DNA of 64,000 nucleotides from Mogibacterium neglectum (GTDB lineage Bacteria > Bacillota > Clostridia > Peptostreptococcales > Anaerovoracaceae), in NCBI RefSeq assembly GCF_030644205.1, contig NZ_CP128647.1:620001-684000 (forward strand), written 5' to 3'. Within the stretch, counting starts at the first letter, position 1. Each line of letters opens with the position of its first letter. Made by a program: the position numbers and the translations under genes. This document shows, one piece after another, positions 25,934 through 33,665 of the stretch. Below the pieces are notes generated by a model. It was not told the DNA's origin and ran no database searches. It worked only from the letters and a program-made list of their open reading frames with translations.

Positions 25934-27199
25934 TTAAATATTCCTGTATAACTGAGTGCTGATAAGGATTGAGAAAAGGTTAATCTCTCGATGTAGTTCT
26001 TTACCATCATTAACTAGAAGCAGATAATCATTGATGAGGTTATCAGATTCTCTTAATAATTCGGCATATTTAATCTGTACATCATCTTCTGAGGATTCAG
26101 CCCGTAATAGTATTTTCCTGATATCTAGAAACTGAGAGTTCCCATGCTTCTCAAGTGGAATCTTTATCTGATAAGAGCAGTTTTCCTTGATGAATTCCGC
26201 GCTAATAGATGAAGCCGTTTCTGGGAATATATTAGCATTTATTGCAAAATCAGTTTCTTCTGATAGTTTGTGCGGCGCACGGAGCTGACTGCCCGTAATG
26301 ACCAGGCAGCCAGCGGCGAGCCTCGGTCTTGCTGTAAGATCGCCGCCAGCAGACGGGAGCCCAGCTCCCGTCTGTGCCAGCGCTGCATCCAAGCGGTGGT
26401 TCGAAACAATAGGCTCTGCATTTGAATCAGATGATTTACTCGCGCCATGCGGCTCACTTGCATTGGGCACTTTATTTGAGTTGGAGTATGTAACTTCATG
26501 AATATCATCATACCTTGATTCAACATCAGGTTCGCCTAACGCAGCACTGAAATTGTTTCGTCCTATTATACTTAGAAGGTGGCAGAGCTGGAGAACATCC
26601 TCACGGTTATGCGTGAGAATTATCTTTTCTATTACAGAATCCTGATTAAGAGTGTATTCAGCAAAAAGCTTGACGCTTTCTCTACCAGATATTACATCTT
26701 TTCGGTTTGAGTTGATGCCAAAGTATTGCTCAATATTCTTCTGACTTAACGAACCTATCTGGGATTTAAGGTCAGTATTTGATCTTATGAAATTATATAA
26801 ATCAAATTCATACATATTTAGAACATAAGGGAGATTTTTCATCTCAAGCCTCTGTTTCATAAATGGAATATCAAATGATAATCCATTATATGTTATCAAA
26901 TAATCTACACCTTCATCTTTCAAAAAATCCATTGTGGCCATAATTACACGGTCTTCCTCATATGGATTTTCAGCAAAAAATTGAGTTATAGTCACGCCTT
27001 TTCTATCTGGTATAAGACAAGCTGTCAGAATGATTTTATTTCCGCGCTGTGCGGAGAGACCGGTTGTCTCAATATCAAATATGCATGGCTTTAGCCCACC
27101 ATGATATAAATCGAATATTTGTCCTGAGTAAATATAAGTGTTGTAAGATCTAGTAAATTTTTTCATGTCTTTATTTTTAGTTATGCCAAAAACTGGCAT
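25934..27199 (-). CDS. YprB-like DEDD 3'-5' exonuclease (RNase H-fold) with GC-rich insert
   Basis: 421 residues. The N-terminal exonuclease domain has Exo I FDIETTGLS (Asp42, Glu44), Exo II TYNGLSFDIPFMKQR and Exo III THNREDVLQL, as in the RNase_H_2/YprB family of predicted nucleases. Residues from about 265 to 310 (GASKSSD through QLRAPHKL) are encoded by a strikingly GC-rich, palindromic stretch (26271-26400) in an otherwise AT-rich gene. A poorly conserved C-terminal domain follows. The start is uncertain: neither ATG 27199 nor ATG 27166 (MKKFTRSYN) has a good RBS. Monocistronic on the minus strand. Confidence 0.82.
   Translation of the reverse strand: MPVFGITKNKDMKKFTRSYNTYIYSGQIFDLYHGGLKPCIFDIETTGLSAQRGNKIILTACLIPDRKGVTITQFFAENPYEEDRVIMATMDFLKDEGVDYLITYNGLSFDIPFMKQRLEMKNLPYVLNMYEFDLYNFIRSNTDLKSQIGSLSQKNIEQYFGINSNRKDVISGRESVKLFAEYTLNQDSVIEKIILTHNREDVLQLCHLLSIIGRNNFSAALGEPDVESRYDDIHEVTYSNSNKVPNASEPHGASKSSDSNAEPIVSNHRLDAALAQTGAGLPSAGGDLTARPRLAAGCLVITGSQLRAPHKLSEETDFAINANIFPETASSISAEFIKENCSYQIKIPLEKHGNSQFLDIRKILLRAESSEDDVQIKYAELLRESDNLINDYLLLVNDGKELHREINLFSILISTQLYRNI
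26271..26400. repeat. GC-rich multi-hairpin palindromic element inserted in frame
   Basis: Bases 26281-26400 are 80/120 G+C (67%, counted by hand), against 15/50 (30%) in 26221-26270. Three consecutive stems: CTGACTGCC/GGCAGCCAG (26285-26313, one mismatch that is G-U on the gene's strand), GCGGCGA/TCGCCGC (26313-26346) and CAGACGGGAGC/GCTCCCGTCTG (26350-26374, perfect, 3-base loop). The reading frame of the host gene stays open through it. It behaves like a REP- or RPE-type element in a protein linker. The structure is seen; mobility is inferred. Confidence 0.7.
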
Positions 27200-27305
27200 A
27201 TAAGTGCTTATTAAGAAATATAATAATGCCTAGTATTTAAATCTACAATTAATTGAAATACTATCTGTTATGTTTTATTACTATAATTCATTAGTATAAA
27301 AAAGT

Positions 27306-27335
27306 AAAACAGACTACAGGGGAGTAGTCTGTTTT
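27306..27335. terminator. Bidirectional-type terminator hairpin
   Basis: AAAACAGACTAC (27306-27317) and GTAGTCTGTTTT (27324-27335), perfect 12-bp stem with loop AGGGGA. Read on the minus strand it is followed by TTTTACTTTTTT, so it is a good terminator for ychF transcription coming from the right. Confidence 0.75.
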
Positions 27336-27660
27336 GTAAAAAGGGTATTGGGACTAGAGATTAAGAGATTGCCAGGGAGACAATCTCTATAAGTGATTAT
27401 AGTCGCTCTTTGTACATTTTGCAATACTTAATGTGATAATAATTATACTAGTAACATAATTAATATTTTTAGTGAATGAGTATTCGATTGATTTATGTGA
27501 TGAAAAGGAAATTGTACAAGAAGACATATAAAAAGGACCACTTTCAGCTTGCAAGCTTTAGCTGAAACACATCTACAAAAGCTAGCATGACATCTAACTT
27601 TTGGGGTTTATTCAAAGCTTTAAGTAGTACCTTTATCATAAGCTGCTTAAAAATTATTTT
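27336..27660. other. Non-coding stretch with two further hairpins
   Basis: No convincing gene. AGAGATTG (27364-27371) pairs with CAATCTCT (27381-27388), and TTTCAGCT (27542-27549) pairs with AGCTGAAA (27560-27567). The second lies about 95 bp beyond the ychF stop and could be an early termination or processing site for that minus-strand transcript. A 31-codon minus-strand ORF here has no RBS and was not called. Confidence 0.4.
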
Positions 27661-28752
27661 CTATACATTGAATAAGAAATGAATTACATCTCCGTCTTGT
27701 ACAACATATTCTTTGCCTTCGGATCTAATCAGACCTTGCTCACGAGCTTTTACAAGACTGCCACCACATTCAATTAGTTTGTCGTATGCGATGGTCTCAG
27801 CTCTTATAAAACCCTTTTCAAAGTCTGTATGTATCTTCCCAGCTGCCTGAGGCGCTTTAGTCCCCTTAGTAATTGTCCAAGCTCTAACTTCCGGCTCGCC
27901 AGCAGTGAGGTAAGATATTAGATTGAGAAGGGAATAGCTTGCTTTAATCAGCTTATCTAAACCAGATTCCTCTATGCCTAGGTCTTCAAGAAACAACTCT
28001 CTTTCATCATCCTCAAGTGCGGCCATTTCAGCTTCGATTTCCGCACAAATTTTCACGCAACCAGCACCTTCAGTAGAAGCAAATTCTGAGACTTTGGATA
28101 CATACTCGTTATCTTCACTAGCTACCTCATCCTCGGAAACATTAGCAACGTAGATTACTGGCTTATAGGTTAGTAAATCCATAGATGAAATGATTTCTTT
28201 TTCTTCGTCATCAAGCTCCATAGCGCGAACACATTTGCCTGTCTCGAGCCACACCTTAACTCTCTCTAGCAGTGCAACTTGCTTGCCAAGAGTTTTATCA
28301 GCCTTCATATTCTTGTTAAGCTTGGTTATAGCTCTTTCTAAAACCTCTAAATCGGCAAATATGAGCTCTGTATTAATCGTATCGATATCATCCAGTGGAT
28401 CAATATGACCATTTACGTGAACGATATTGTCATTTTCAAAGCATCTTACAACATGAACGATGGCAGAAACCTCACGGATATGACCGAGAAATTTATTTCC
28501 AAGACCTTCTCCTTTTGAAGCTCCTTTAACTAGTCCGGCAATATCGCAGAATTCTATAGTCGTATAGATTGTCTTTTTTGCCTTATAGATATCTGTTAGA
28601 ACCTCAAGTCTTTTATCTGGAACGGTTACAACCCCAACATTTGGCTCAATTGTGCAGAAAGGGTAGTTGGCAGCTTCTGCGCCAGCCTTAGTGATTGCGT
28701 TAAATAGTGTGCTCTTGCCTACGTTAGGTAGACCCACAATGCCTAGTTTCAT
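27661..28752 (-). CDS. ychF: Obg-like GTPase/ATPase YchF
   Basis: Ribosome-associated P-loop NTPase that prefers ATP. 363 residues. G1 GLPNVGKST (7-15), the NYPFCTIEPNVGVV switch region, DIAGLVKGASKGEGLGNKFL (G3), a NVSEDE segment in the position of G4, a coiled-coil arm, and the C-terminal TGS-like domain (AWTITKGTKAPQAAGKIHTD, FIRAETIAYD). RBS AGAGG is 7 bp before the ATG (28752). It starts 11 bp after lgt, so the two form an lgt-ychF operon on the minus strand. Confidence 0.97.
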   Translation of the reverse strand: MKLGIVGLPNVGKSTLFNAITKAGAEAANYPFCTIEPNVGVVTVPDKRLEVLTDIYKAKKTIYTTIEFCDIAGLVKGASKGEGLGNKFLGHIREVSAIVHVVRCFENDNIVHVNGHIDPLDDIDTINTELIFADLEVLERAITKLNKNMKADKTLGKQVALLERVKVWLETGKCVRAMELDDEEKEIISSMDLLTYKPVIYVANVSEDEVASEDNEYVSKVSEFASTEGAGCVKICAEIEAEMAALEDDERELFLEDLGIEESGLDKLIKASYSLLNLISYLTAGEPEVRAWTITKGTKAPQAAGKIHTDFEKGFIRAETIAYDKLIECGGSLVKAREQGLIRSEGKEYVVQDGDVIHFLFNV

Positions 28753-28763
28753 TTTATTACCTC

Positions 28764-29522
28764 TTATAAATTATTCTTACTATTGTAATCGTTCCTTTTC
28801 TTAAGATATACATATAATGTAAGTGAAACGATAAAGATGACTATGCTGATAACCTGAGCTTGTCTTAAGAAACCAACCATCAAGCTGTCTGTTCTCAATC
28901 CTTCTACCAAGAATCTCTCTGGCGCATACAGCAGTCCATATAGACATGCTACCTGTCCGGGAAATTTTCTGTGTCTAAAGATAAATGAAAGGATGATGAA
29001 AATAATAAAACACCATAACGATTCATAGAGAAAAGTAGGGTGTACCGATTTTCCATCTACTATTATAGCCCATGGAAGGGTGGTTTCGGTGCCGTACGCT
29101 TCATTATTGAAAAAATTCCCCCAGCGGCCTATTGCCTGTGCTAGAGCAACAGAAGGAAGTATTAAATCGGCGGCATTAATAAAGCTAATATTCTTATACT
29201 TACAAATAGCATATGCCGTAATAAAGCCCAAAATTAATCCACCGTGTATCGCTAGACCTCCACCACGAATATTTAGAATCTCAGAAGTTGACCCGCTATA
29301 ATAATCCCAATTAAATATTATATAATAAACTCTTGCTCCAAGTATTCCCAAAGGAAGAATCCCTAGTGCTATATCTAGTACATCGTCAGAAGATAAGCCG
29401 TATCTTGGTGCACGCTTGTAACTTACAAATAGCGCAAGAAGTGCGCCAAAGGCAATTAATATGCCATACCATCTTATATCGAAACCTGCTATTGAAATTG
29501 CAATTGGTCCGGGTGATGTCAC
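28764..29522 (-). CDS. lgt: Prolipoprotein diacylglyceryl transferase
   Basis: Membrane enzyme adding diacylglycerol to the lipobox cysteine of prelipoproteins. 252 residues from a GTG start at 29522, chosen because GGAGG sits 5 bp upstream and the protein then begins at the usual place (VTSPGPIAISIAGFDIRWYG). The longer ORF up to 29666 overlaps the divergent tRNA promoter. Seven or so membrane segments; IRGGGLAIHGGLI, the Lgt signature GRWGNFFNNEAYG and HPTFLYESLW are present. Operon with ychF. Confidence 0.96.
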   Translation of the reverse strand: MTSPGPIAISIAGFDIRWYGILIAFGALLALFVSYKRAPRYGLSSDDVLDIALGILPLGILGARVYYIIFNWDYYSGSTSEILNIRGGGLAIHGGLILGFITAYAICKYKNISFINAADLILPSVALAQAIGRWGNFFNNEAYGTETTLPWAIIVDGKSVHPTFLYESLWCFIIFIILSFIFRHRKFPGQVACLYGLLYAPERFLVEGLRTDSLMVGFLRQAQVISIVIFIVSLTLYVYLKKRNDYNSKNNL

Positions 29523-29624
29523 TGAAACCTCCAATACAAAGTTGATTCTAGAAAAATATACTAGGATAGTATACCATAAATGAGCTAAATTAACGAGATT
29601 ATCGCAGAAAATGAAGATGAAGTA

Positions 29625-29653
29625 TTGACAAGAATAATGACGTTTGGTAATAT
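29625..29653 (+). promoter_or_regulatory. Promoter of the six-tRNA operon
   Basis: Consensus TTGACA (29625-29630) and TAATAT (29648-29653), spacer 17 bp, 27 bp upstream of tRNA-Met. The distance is the same as at the other tRNA operon. Confidence 0.88.
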
Positions 29654-29680
29654 AGTTTGGCGACACATTAGTGTATATAT

Positions 29681-29757
29681 GGCGGTGTAGCTTAGCTGGC
29701 TAGAGCGTCCGGTTCATACCCGGAAGGTCGATGGTTCGAGTCCATCCACCGCTACCA
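29681..29757 (+). tRNA. tRNA-Met (CAT), elongator
   Basis: Acceptor GGCGGTG pairs with CACCGCT (G1-U72 wobble), anticodon loop TTCATAC gives CAT, encoded CCA. It lacks the initiator C1-A72 mismatch. A tRNA-Ile2 (modified CAT) is possible in principle, but the body resembles elongator Met. Confidence 0.92.
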
Positions 29758-29760
29758 TTT

Positions 29761-29836
29761 GGACGCTTAGCTCAGCTGGGAGAGCATCTGCCTTACAAGC
29801 AGAGGGTCATAGGTTCGAGCCCTATAGCGTCCACCA
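29761..29836 (+). tRNA. tRNA-Val (TAC)
   Basis: Acceptor GGACGCT/AGCGTCC, anticodon loop CTTACAA gives TAC, T-arm GGTTCGAGCC, encoded CCA. Confidence 0.97.
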
Positions 29837-29842
29837 TATTTT

Positions 29843-29919
29843 GGCCGGGTAGTTCAGTTGGTTAGAATGCCAGCCTGTCACGCTGGAGGTCGACGGTTCG
29901 AGCCCGTTCCCGGTCGCCA
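29843..29919 (+). tRNA. tRNA-Asp (GTC)
   Basis: Acceptor GGCCGGG/CCCGGTC (one G-U), anticodon stem CCAGC/GCTGG with loop CTGTCAC gives GTC, discriminator G, encoded CCA. Confidence 0.97.
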
Positions 29920-29936
29920 ACTTTTAAAATCGATAT

Positions 29937-30013
29937 GGTGGGTATCGTCAAGCGGTTAAGACCCAGGGTTGTGGCTCCTGTATGCGTGGGTTCGAATCCC
30001 ACTACCCACCCCA
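29937..30013 (+). tRNA. tRNA-His (GTG)
   Basis: Acceptor GTGGGTA/TACCCAC with the extra 5' G (29937) opposite C73, the histidine identity element. Anticodon loop TTGTGGC gives GTG; encoded CCA. Confidence 0.97.
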
Positions 30014-30033
30014 TTGACGTTTACATTTTTTGT

Positions 30034-30108
30034 TGGGGTATCGCCAAGCGGTAAGGCAACGGACTCTGACTCCGTCATTCACAGGTTCGAATCCTGTTAC
30101 CCCAGCCA
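30034..30108 (+). tRNA. tRNA-Gln (CTG)
   Basis: Acceptor TGGGGTA/TACCCCA, anticodon stem ACGGA/TCCGT with loop CTCTGAC gives CTG, discriminator G, encoded CCA. The weak U1-A72 pair is typical of tRNA-Gln. Confidence 0.95.
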
Positions 30109-30113
30109 ATAAT

Positions 30114-30187
<74 letters not shown>

Positions 30188-30192
30188 TAATG

Positions 30193-30227
30193 AAAACAGC
30201 TCAACTATATGTTTAGCTGTTTTATTT
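30193..30227 (+). terminator. Terminator of the six-tRNA operon
   Basis: AAAACAGCT (30193-30201) pairs with AGCTGTTTT (30215-30223), followed by ATTTT. Confidence 0.85.
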
Positions 30228-30322
30228 TGCTTTGACATGGACACCTCATTGTGATTTAATTAATGGGTATAGATTTTACAAAATGCAATTTAATTAATAA
30301 TAAAAAGTAAGGAATTGTAGAC

Positions 30323-31696
30323 TTGAGAAATAAAAATGTTGTGCAAAATCTCGCTGATAAGAAAGTTAGTACTGGCAATCGAGCTAAGATAATCATTGCG
30401 ATTATTGCATTGATTTTCATATGTGTGAGTGCATTTGTAGGCTACAGATACAGCAATGCGACAACCTTTCCCAAAGGAGTAAAAATCGACAATGTTGACG
30501 TATCTGGACTCAAGACCGAAGAAGCGGTAAAGAAGATCACAGATGCTAATAATTCTTTCACAATCGAAGAAGATGGACAGGAACCAAAGAAAATAAATAC
30601 ATCATTTACTTATGATATTAAATCAGCTGTTCGTGCTAAGATTGGAATATCCTCCGTAGACCCTAGGGTATTAATAGAAAATAGTGTTAACTATAATATC
30701 TCGCTTAAAAATGCTGGAGGTATCGATGAATCCGCCAAGATAATAGGTGATGCTGTCCCTGATGCTCAGGGTGTAAAATACACTAAAGATGCATATATTG
30801 ATTACAATAATATGGAGATTGTACCAGAGGTTCAAGGAGATAGTGTTGATTTCACCAAGGTGGCTAAGGATGTTGCTGAAAAAAAAGCTGCTGATTACAA
30901 GTTTAATAAGTATAAGATCAATCGTAAGAAGCTTATATCAGAGCCTAAGGTTACGGCAGAATCTCTTAAGGATGAGTTTGAATTTGCTAAGAAGTATATT
31001 TCAAAGCCTCTTTATCTAAACACTATTACCGGAACACCTTATGAGGTAGATCAGAACTCTCTTGCAAAGGTTATACTTTATACAAAGGAAGGACCTAAGT
31101 ACAGTAAAAAAGGAGCGAAGGAGGTTGCAAAGGGTATAGCAGAAAAGTATGCAGGAAATACTTTAACTGTAAAGACTCTTGTTGGTGATAAGACACTTTA
31201 TAATAGTGCCCTTAAACTCAGTGTAGATGTTGACAAGACTGCGGATTCTATTCTTAATTCTGCCAAGAATGGCAAAACGGGATCAATCGTGACAGATAGA
31301 GCGGCCTCTAATGGAGATGGTTCACATCTTGAGATTAATCTTGCCGGTCAAAATGTAAAATACGTTAAGAACGGCAATGTAGTATTCACATCGTCAATTG
31401 TTTCCGGAGGTCCTGGACATAGGACGAGGACAGGAATATTCAAGATAAACGGAAAGATGCGTAATATCACGCTCAAAGGTCGTAACGATGATGGCTCAGA
31501 TTACGAATCGCCTGTAAGTTATTGGATGCCTTTTGATGGTGGAAATGGTCTTCACGATGCAACCTGGAGAGGTGCATTTGGTGGGGGGATTTACGTATCT
31601 AATGGTTCTCATGGTTGCGTTAATATGCCACCTTCGATGGCTGCGCAGCTGTTTGGAATTATTCCTGCAGGGACGATAGTATACGTATACAATTAG
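30323..31696 (+). CDS. L,D-transpeptidase with N-terminal PG_binding_4-type region
   Basis: Makes 3-3 peptidoglycan crosslinks or anchors proteins outside the membrane. 457 residues from TTG 30323 (AAGGA about 10 bp upstream; no ATG before the anchor). Membrane anchor at about residues 23-42, then a long extracytoplasmic region beginning with the VanW/PG_binding_4-type segment FPKGVKIDNVDVSGLKTEEA (repeated more weakly further on), and a C-terminal YkuD domain with SHGCVNMP, Cys432 being the nucleophile and His430 beside it. Closed by a terminator; its own promoter was not identified. Confidence 0.93.
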   Translation: MRNKNVVQNLADKKVSTGNRAKIIIAIIALIFICVSAFVGYRYSNATTFPKGVKIDNVDVSGLKTEEAVKKITDANNSFTIEEDGQEPKKINTSFTYDIKSAVRAKIGISSVDPRVLIENSVNYNISLKNAGGIDESAKIIGDAVPDAQGVKYTKDAYIDYNNMEIVPEVQGDSVDFTKVAKDVAEKKAADYKFNKYKINRKKLISEPKVTAESLKDEFEFAKKYISKPLYLNTITGTPYEVDQNSLAKVILYTKEGPKYSKKGAKEVAKGIAEKYAGNTLTVKTLVGDKTLYNSALKLSVDVDKTADSILNSAKNGKTGSIVTDRAASNGDGSHLEINLAGQNVKYVKNGNVVFTSSIVSGGPGHRTRTGIFKINGKMRNITLKGRNDDGSDYESPVSYWMPFDGGNGLHDATWRGAFGGGIYVSNGSHGCVNMPPSMAAQLFGIIPAGTIVYVYN

Positions 31697-31748
31697 TTAT
31701 AAGCAGATAACTCAGGTTTTAAGAGGTGTACAAATTAAATATTTAAAG

Positions 31749-31776
31749 AGCGCTAACACTAATTGTTAGCGCTTTT
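31749..31776. terminator. Bidirectional terminator between the L,D-transpeptidase and PHP genes
   Basis: AGCGCTAAC (31749-31757) and GTTAGCGCT (31765-31773), 7-base loop, T-run after and A-run before. It can serve the converging genes on both strands. Confidence 0.88.
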
Positions 31777-31801
31777 ATCATGTGTATACTTTTAATTTAT
31801 A

Positions 31802-32590
31802 TTATTTGTGTTCGAGCGACTTTTTAACTCTATGTTGTCTTAGTGGAGAGTATATCATTCCAAGACTAAAATTATATGCTATGAAGGCATAGACTGAATA
31901 AAATGCATGAGCATGTTTAGATTTTAGGGTTTCGCCACGAACGATACCCCCACAGCTTATTAAGCTATCTGTGTTTAATGAAGTTTTATGAACGGCCGAA
32001 ATTAAATCATCGCAGCTATATATGTCATCTGAAAATAGCGTATAACCCATCCCAACGTATTCATAATCGTGCGAGTCAGAGCCACCAAACATCGGTTTGT
32101 TGAAATCTTTAGCTAGTAGCTGAGATAAGTCATTTGCGGTTTCAGTTTCACAAGCGTTAAAACCCTCGATAAAATCAAACTCCCTTACAAGAGTCCTGTT
32201 GCGTTTAAGTGCTTTAAAAAGCATCGCACTTGAGCTCCTAGTACCAAAAGGATGAGCAGGACCGATGATGCCTCCGACCTGGTGTACGAGATTAACCAGC
32301 TTTTCAACCTTCATTCCTCTCATTGTTAATGCTTTTAAGTGAACTCCATCAGGCAAAATTATGATAAAATGTCCAGCATCCCTAGTATCATATTCGATAC
32401 CCCTGATTACTCTGAAGTTATTGTCTGGATTTTCTGCTTTCCAGCGATTATATCCTCGGTAAGAATCGTGATCGGTTACAAGCATTCCGTCATATCCTTT
32501 TATTGAAAGCATCTCAACATATTCAGAGATTCTAATCTTGGCGTCTATTGAACCATATCTCGTATGGCAATGCATATCAAATTTTAACAA
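31802..32590 (-). CDS. PHP-domain metal-dependent phosphoesterase
   Basis: 262 residues. PHP-superfamily metal ligands in order: MHCHTRYG (HxH), LVTDHDSY, RGIEYD, GPAHPFGT and GGSDSHDYEYVG. Such stand-alone PHP proteins hydrolyse phosphoesters (for example nucleoside 3',5'-bisphosphates); the substrate here is unknown. The start is TTG 32590 with AGGGGAAG about 6 bp upstream; an ATG five codons inside (32575) is the alternative but would sit too close to the HxH motif. Converges with the L,D-transpeptidase and lies downstream of purR. Confidence 0.88.
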   Translation of the reverse strand: MLKFDMHCHTRYGSIDAKIRISEYVEMLSIKGYDGMLVTDHDSYRGYNRWKAENPDNNFRVIRGIEYDTRDAGHFIIILPDGVHLKALTMRGMKVEKLVNLVHQVGGIIGPAHPFGTRSSSAMLFKALKRNRTLVREFDFIEGFNACETETANDLSQLLAKDFNKPMFGGSDSHDYEYVGMGYTLFSDDIYSCDDLISAVHKTSLNTDSLISCGGIVRGETLKSKHAHAFYSVYAFIAYNFSLGMIYSPLRQHRVKKSLEHK

Positions 32591-32717
32591 AACAATCTTC
32601 CCCTAAAAATTAATTGCCTTGATTATATAACCCTATTATGTCGAAAATATGTAGAAATCAAAGCAAGTTCAAGTATATCAAGTGGTTAAAATCACTGGAA
32701 GATCTATATTATCTATA

Positions 32718-33515
32718 TTATTCGAATGATGCTTTGATCAGATTCGCATCTTCATCGATTGAGTCGAGGTATATCACGGGAAGGTAAGAAGCAATTTTTT
32801 TCTTGATGGGTTCTCTCGATGTTATGGCTACACCCGCACCAACTACTTCTATATCAAACTCCGATAGGATTTCTGATACACCCTTTAGACTTCCTCCTCC
32901 GCGCATGAAATCGTCGATGATTATAGCGCGCTTATTTGGGGAAACTGCTCTTTTTGAAATAGACATTTTTTGTATTCTATCGTATGAGCCTGAGAAGTAA
33001 TTTATACTCACGGTAGAACCCTCAGAGTATTTTGCTTCGCGCCTAATAACCACCAATGGGAGGTTCATCATGAATGCTACATCGGTAGCTAATGATATTC
33101 CTTTAGTCTCGACTGTTACAACATAATCAGCTTTTAAATTTGCAAATTTGCCTGCAAAGTAAGTACCCATACTACGTGTTAGCTGTCCATCGAACATGAT
33201 GTCCGAGGTATATAGAAAGCTTCCACCGAGAATCCTTGCGGGATCAGACAATTTGTTTACTAGAGTCATTTGTAGCTCTTTTAACCTCTTGTCTGATAGT
33301 GATGGTACATATCGTAATCCACCGTTTGCTCCTTGGATCGTCTCGATTCTACCGATACCTTCCGTAGCTATAATCTCGCCTGCAGTTGTAATATCTTCGC
33401 TTAGGCTAGATTTTGCAATATCGAATTTAGAGCAGAATTGATTATAAGAATACTGTTTGCTTGGGTGAGAAAGGAGCTCAGCAATTAAGCTTCCAACACG
33501 CTTATTTTTCTTCAT
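32718..33515 (-). CDS. purR: Purine operon repressor PurR (Gram-positive type)
   Basis: Repressor of purine synthesis that senses PRPP. 265 residues from ATG 33515, chosen because GGAGG is 8 bp upstream; the longer ORF start at 33536 places this RBS inside the gene. N-terminal winged helix (KRVGSLIAELLSHPSKQYS, KSSLSEDI), then a PRTase-fold domain with the PRPP loop RAIIIDDFMRGGGSLKG. PurR lies near glmU-prs in Bacillus too. It is divergent from murC here, with overlapping control regions. Confidence 0.95.
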   Translation of the reverse strand: MKKNKRVGSLIAELLSHPSKQYSYNQFCSKFDIAKSSLSEDITTAGEIIATEGIGRIETIQGANGGLRYVPSLSDKRLKELQMTLVNKLSDPARILGGSFLYTSDIMFDGQLTRSMGTYFAGKFANLKADYVVTVETKGISLATDVAFMMNLPLVVIRREAKYSEGSTVSINYFSGSYDRIQKMSISKRAVSPNKRAIIIDDFMRGGGSLKGVSEILSEFDIEVVGAGVAITSREPIKKKIASYLPVIYLDSIDEDANLIKASFE

Positions 33516-33538
33516 GGCAAATTCCTCCAATACCATTC

Positions 33539-33566
33539 ATTTTACTGTTATTAGATCAAAAGTCAA
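33539..33566 (-). promoter_or_regulatory. purR promoter
   Basis: On the minus strand TTGACT (33566-33561) and TAAAAT (33544-33539), spacer 16 bp, giving a very short leader before the GGAGG of purR. Two ATTCGT motifs (33566-33571, 33597-33602; CGAA cores on the minus strand) flank the intergenic region and could be weak PurR boxes. Confidence 0.6.
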
Positions 33567-33601
33567 TTCGTGTTCTTATAGTGTTTAATGTCTTTTATTC
33601 G

Positions 33602-33630
33602 TTGAAATCATAAGGGATATGCCGTATAAT
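33602..33630 (+). promoter_or_regulatory. murC promoter
   Basis: TTGAAA (33602-33607) and TATAAT (33625-33630), spacer 17 bp, 36 bp before the GTG start of murC. Confidence 0.85.
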
Positions 33631-33665
33631 TATTCGAGGTATTAATTAGCTTGGAGGTAAATAAA

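Noticed and set aside
27568-27660. 31-codon minus-strand ORF downstream of ychF (starts MIKVLLKALNKPQKLDVMLA)
   Set aside because: No RBS, and its end coincides with the hairpin at 27542; too little to call a gene.
29523-29666. N-terminal extension of lgt by 48 codons
   Set aside because: It runs into the divergent tRNA promoter, has no RBS, and the GTG at 29522 has an ideal GGAGG and the usual Lgt start.
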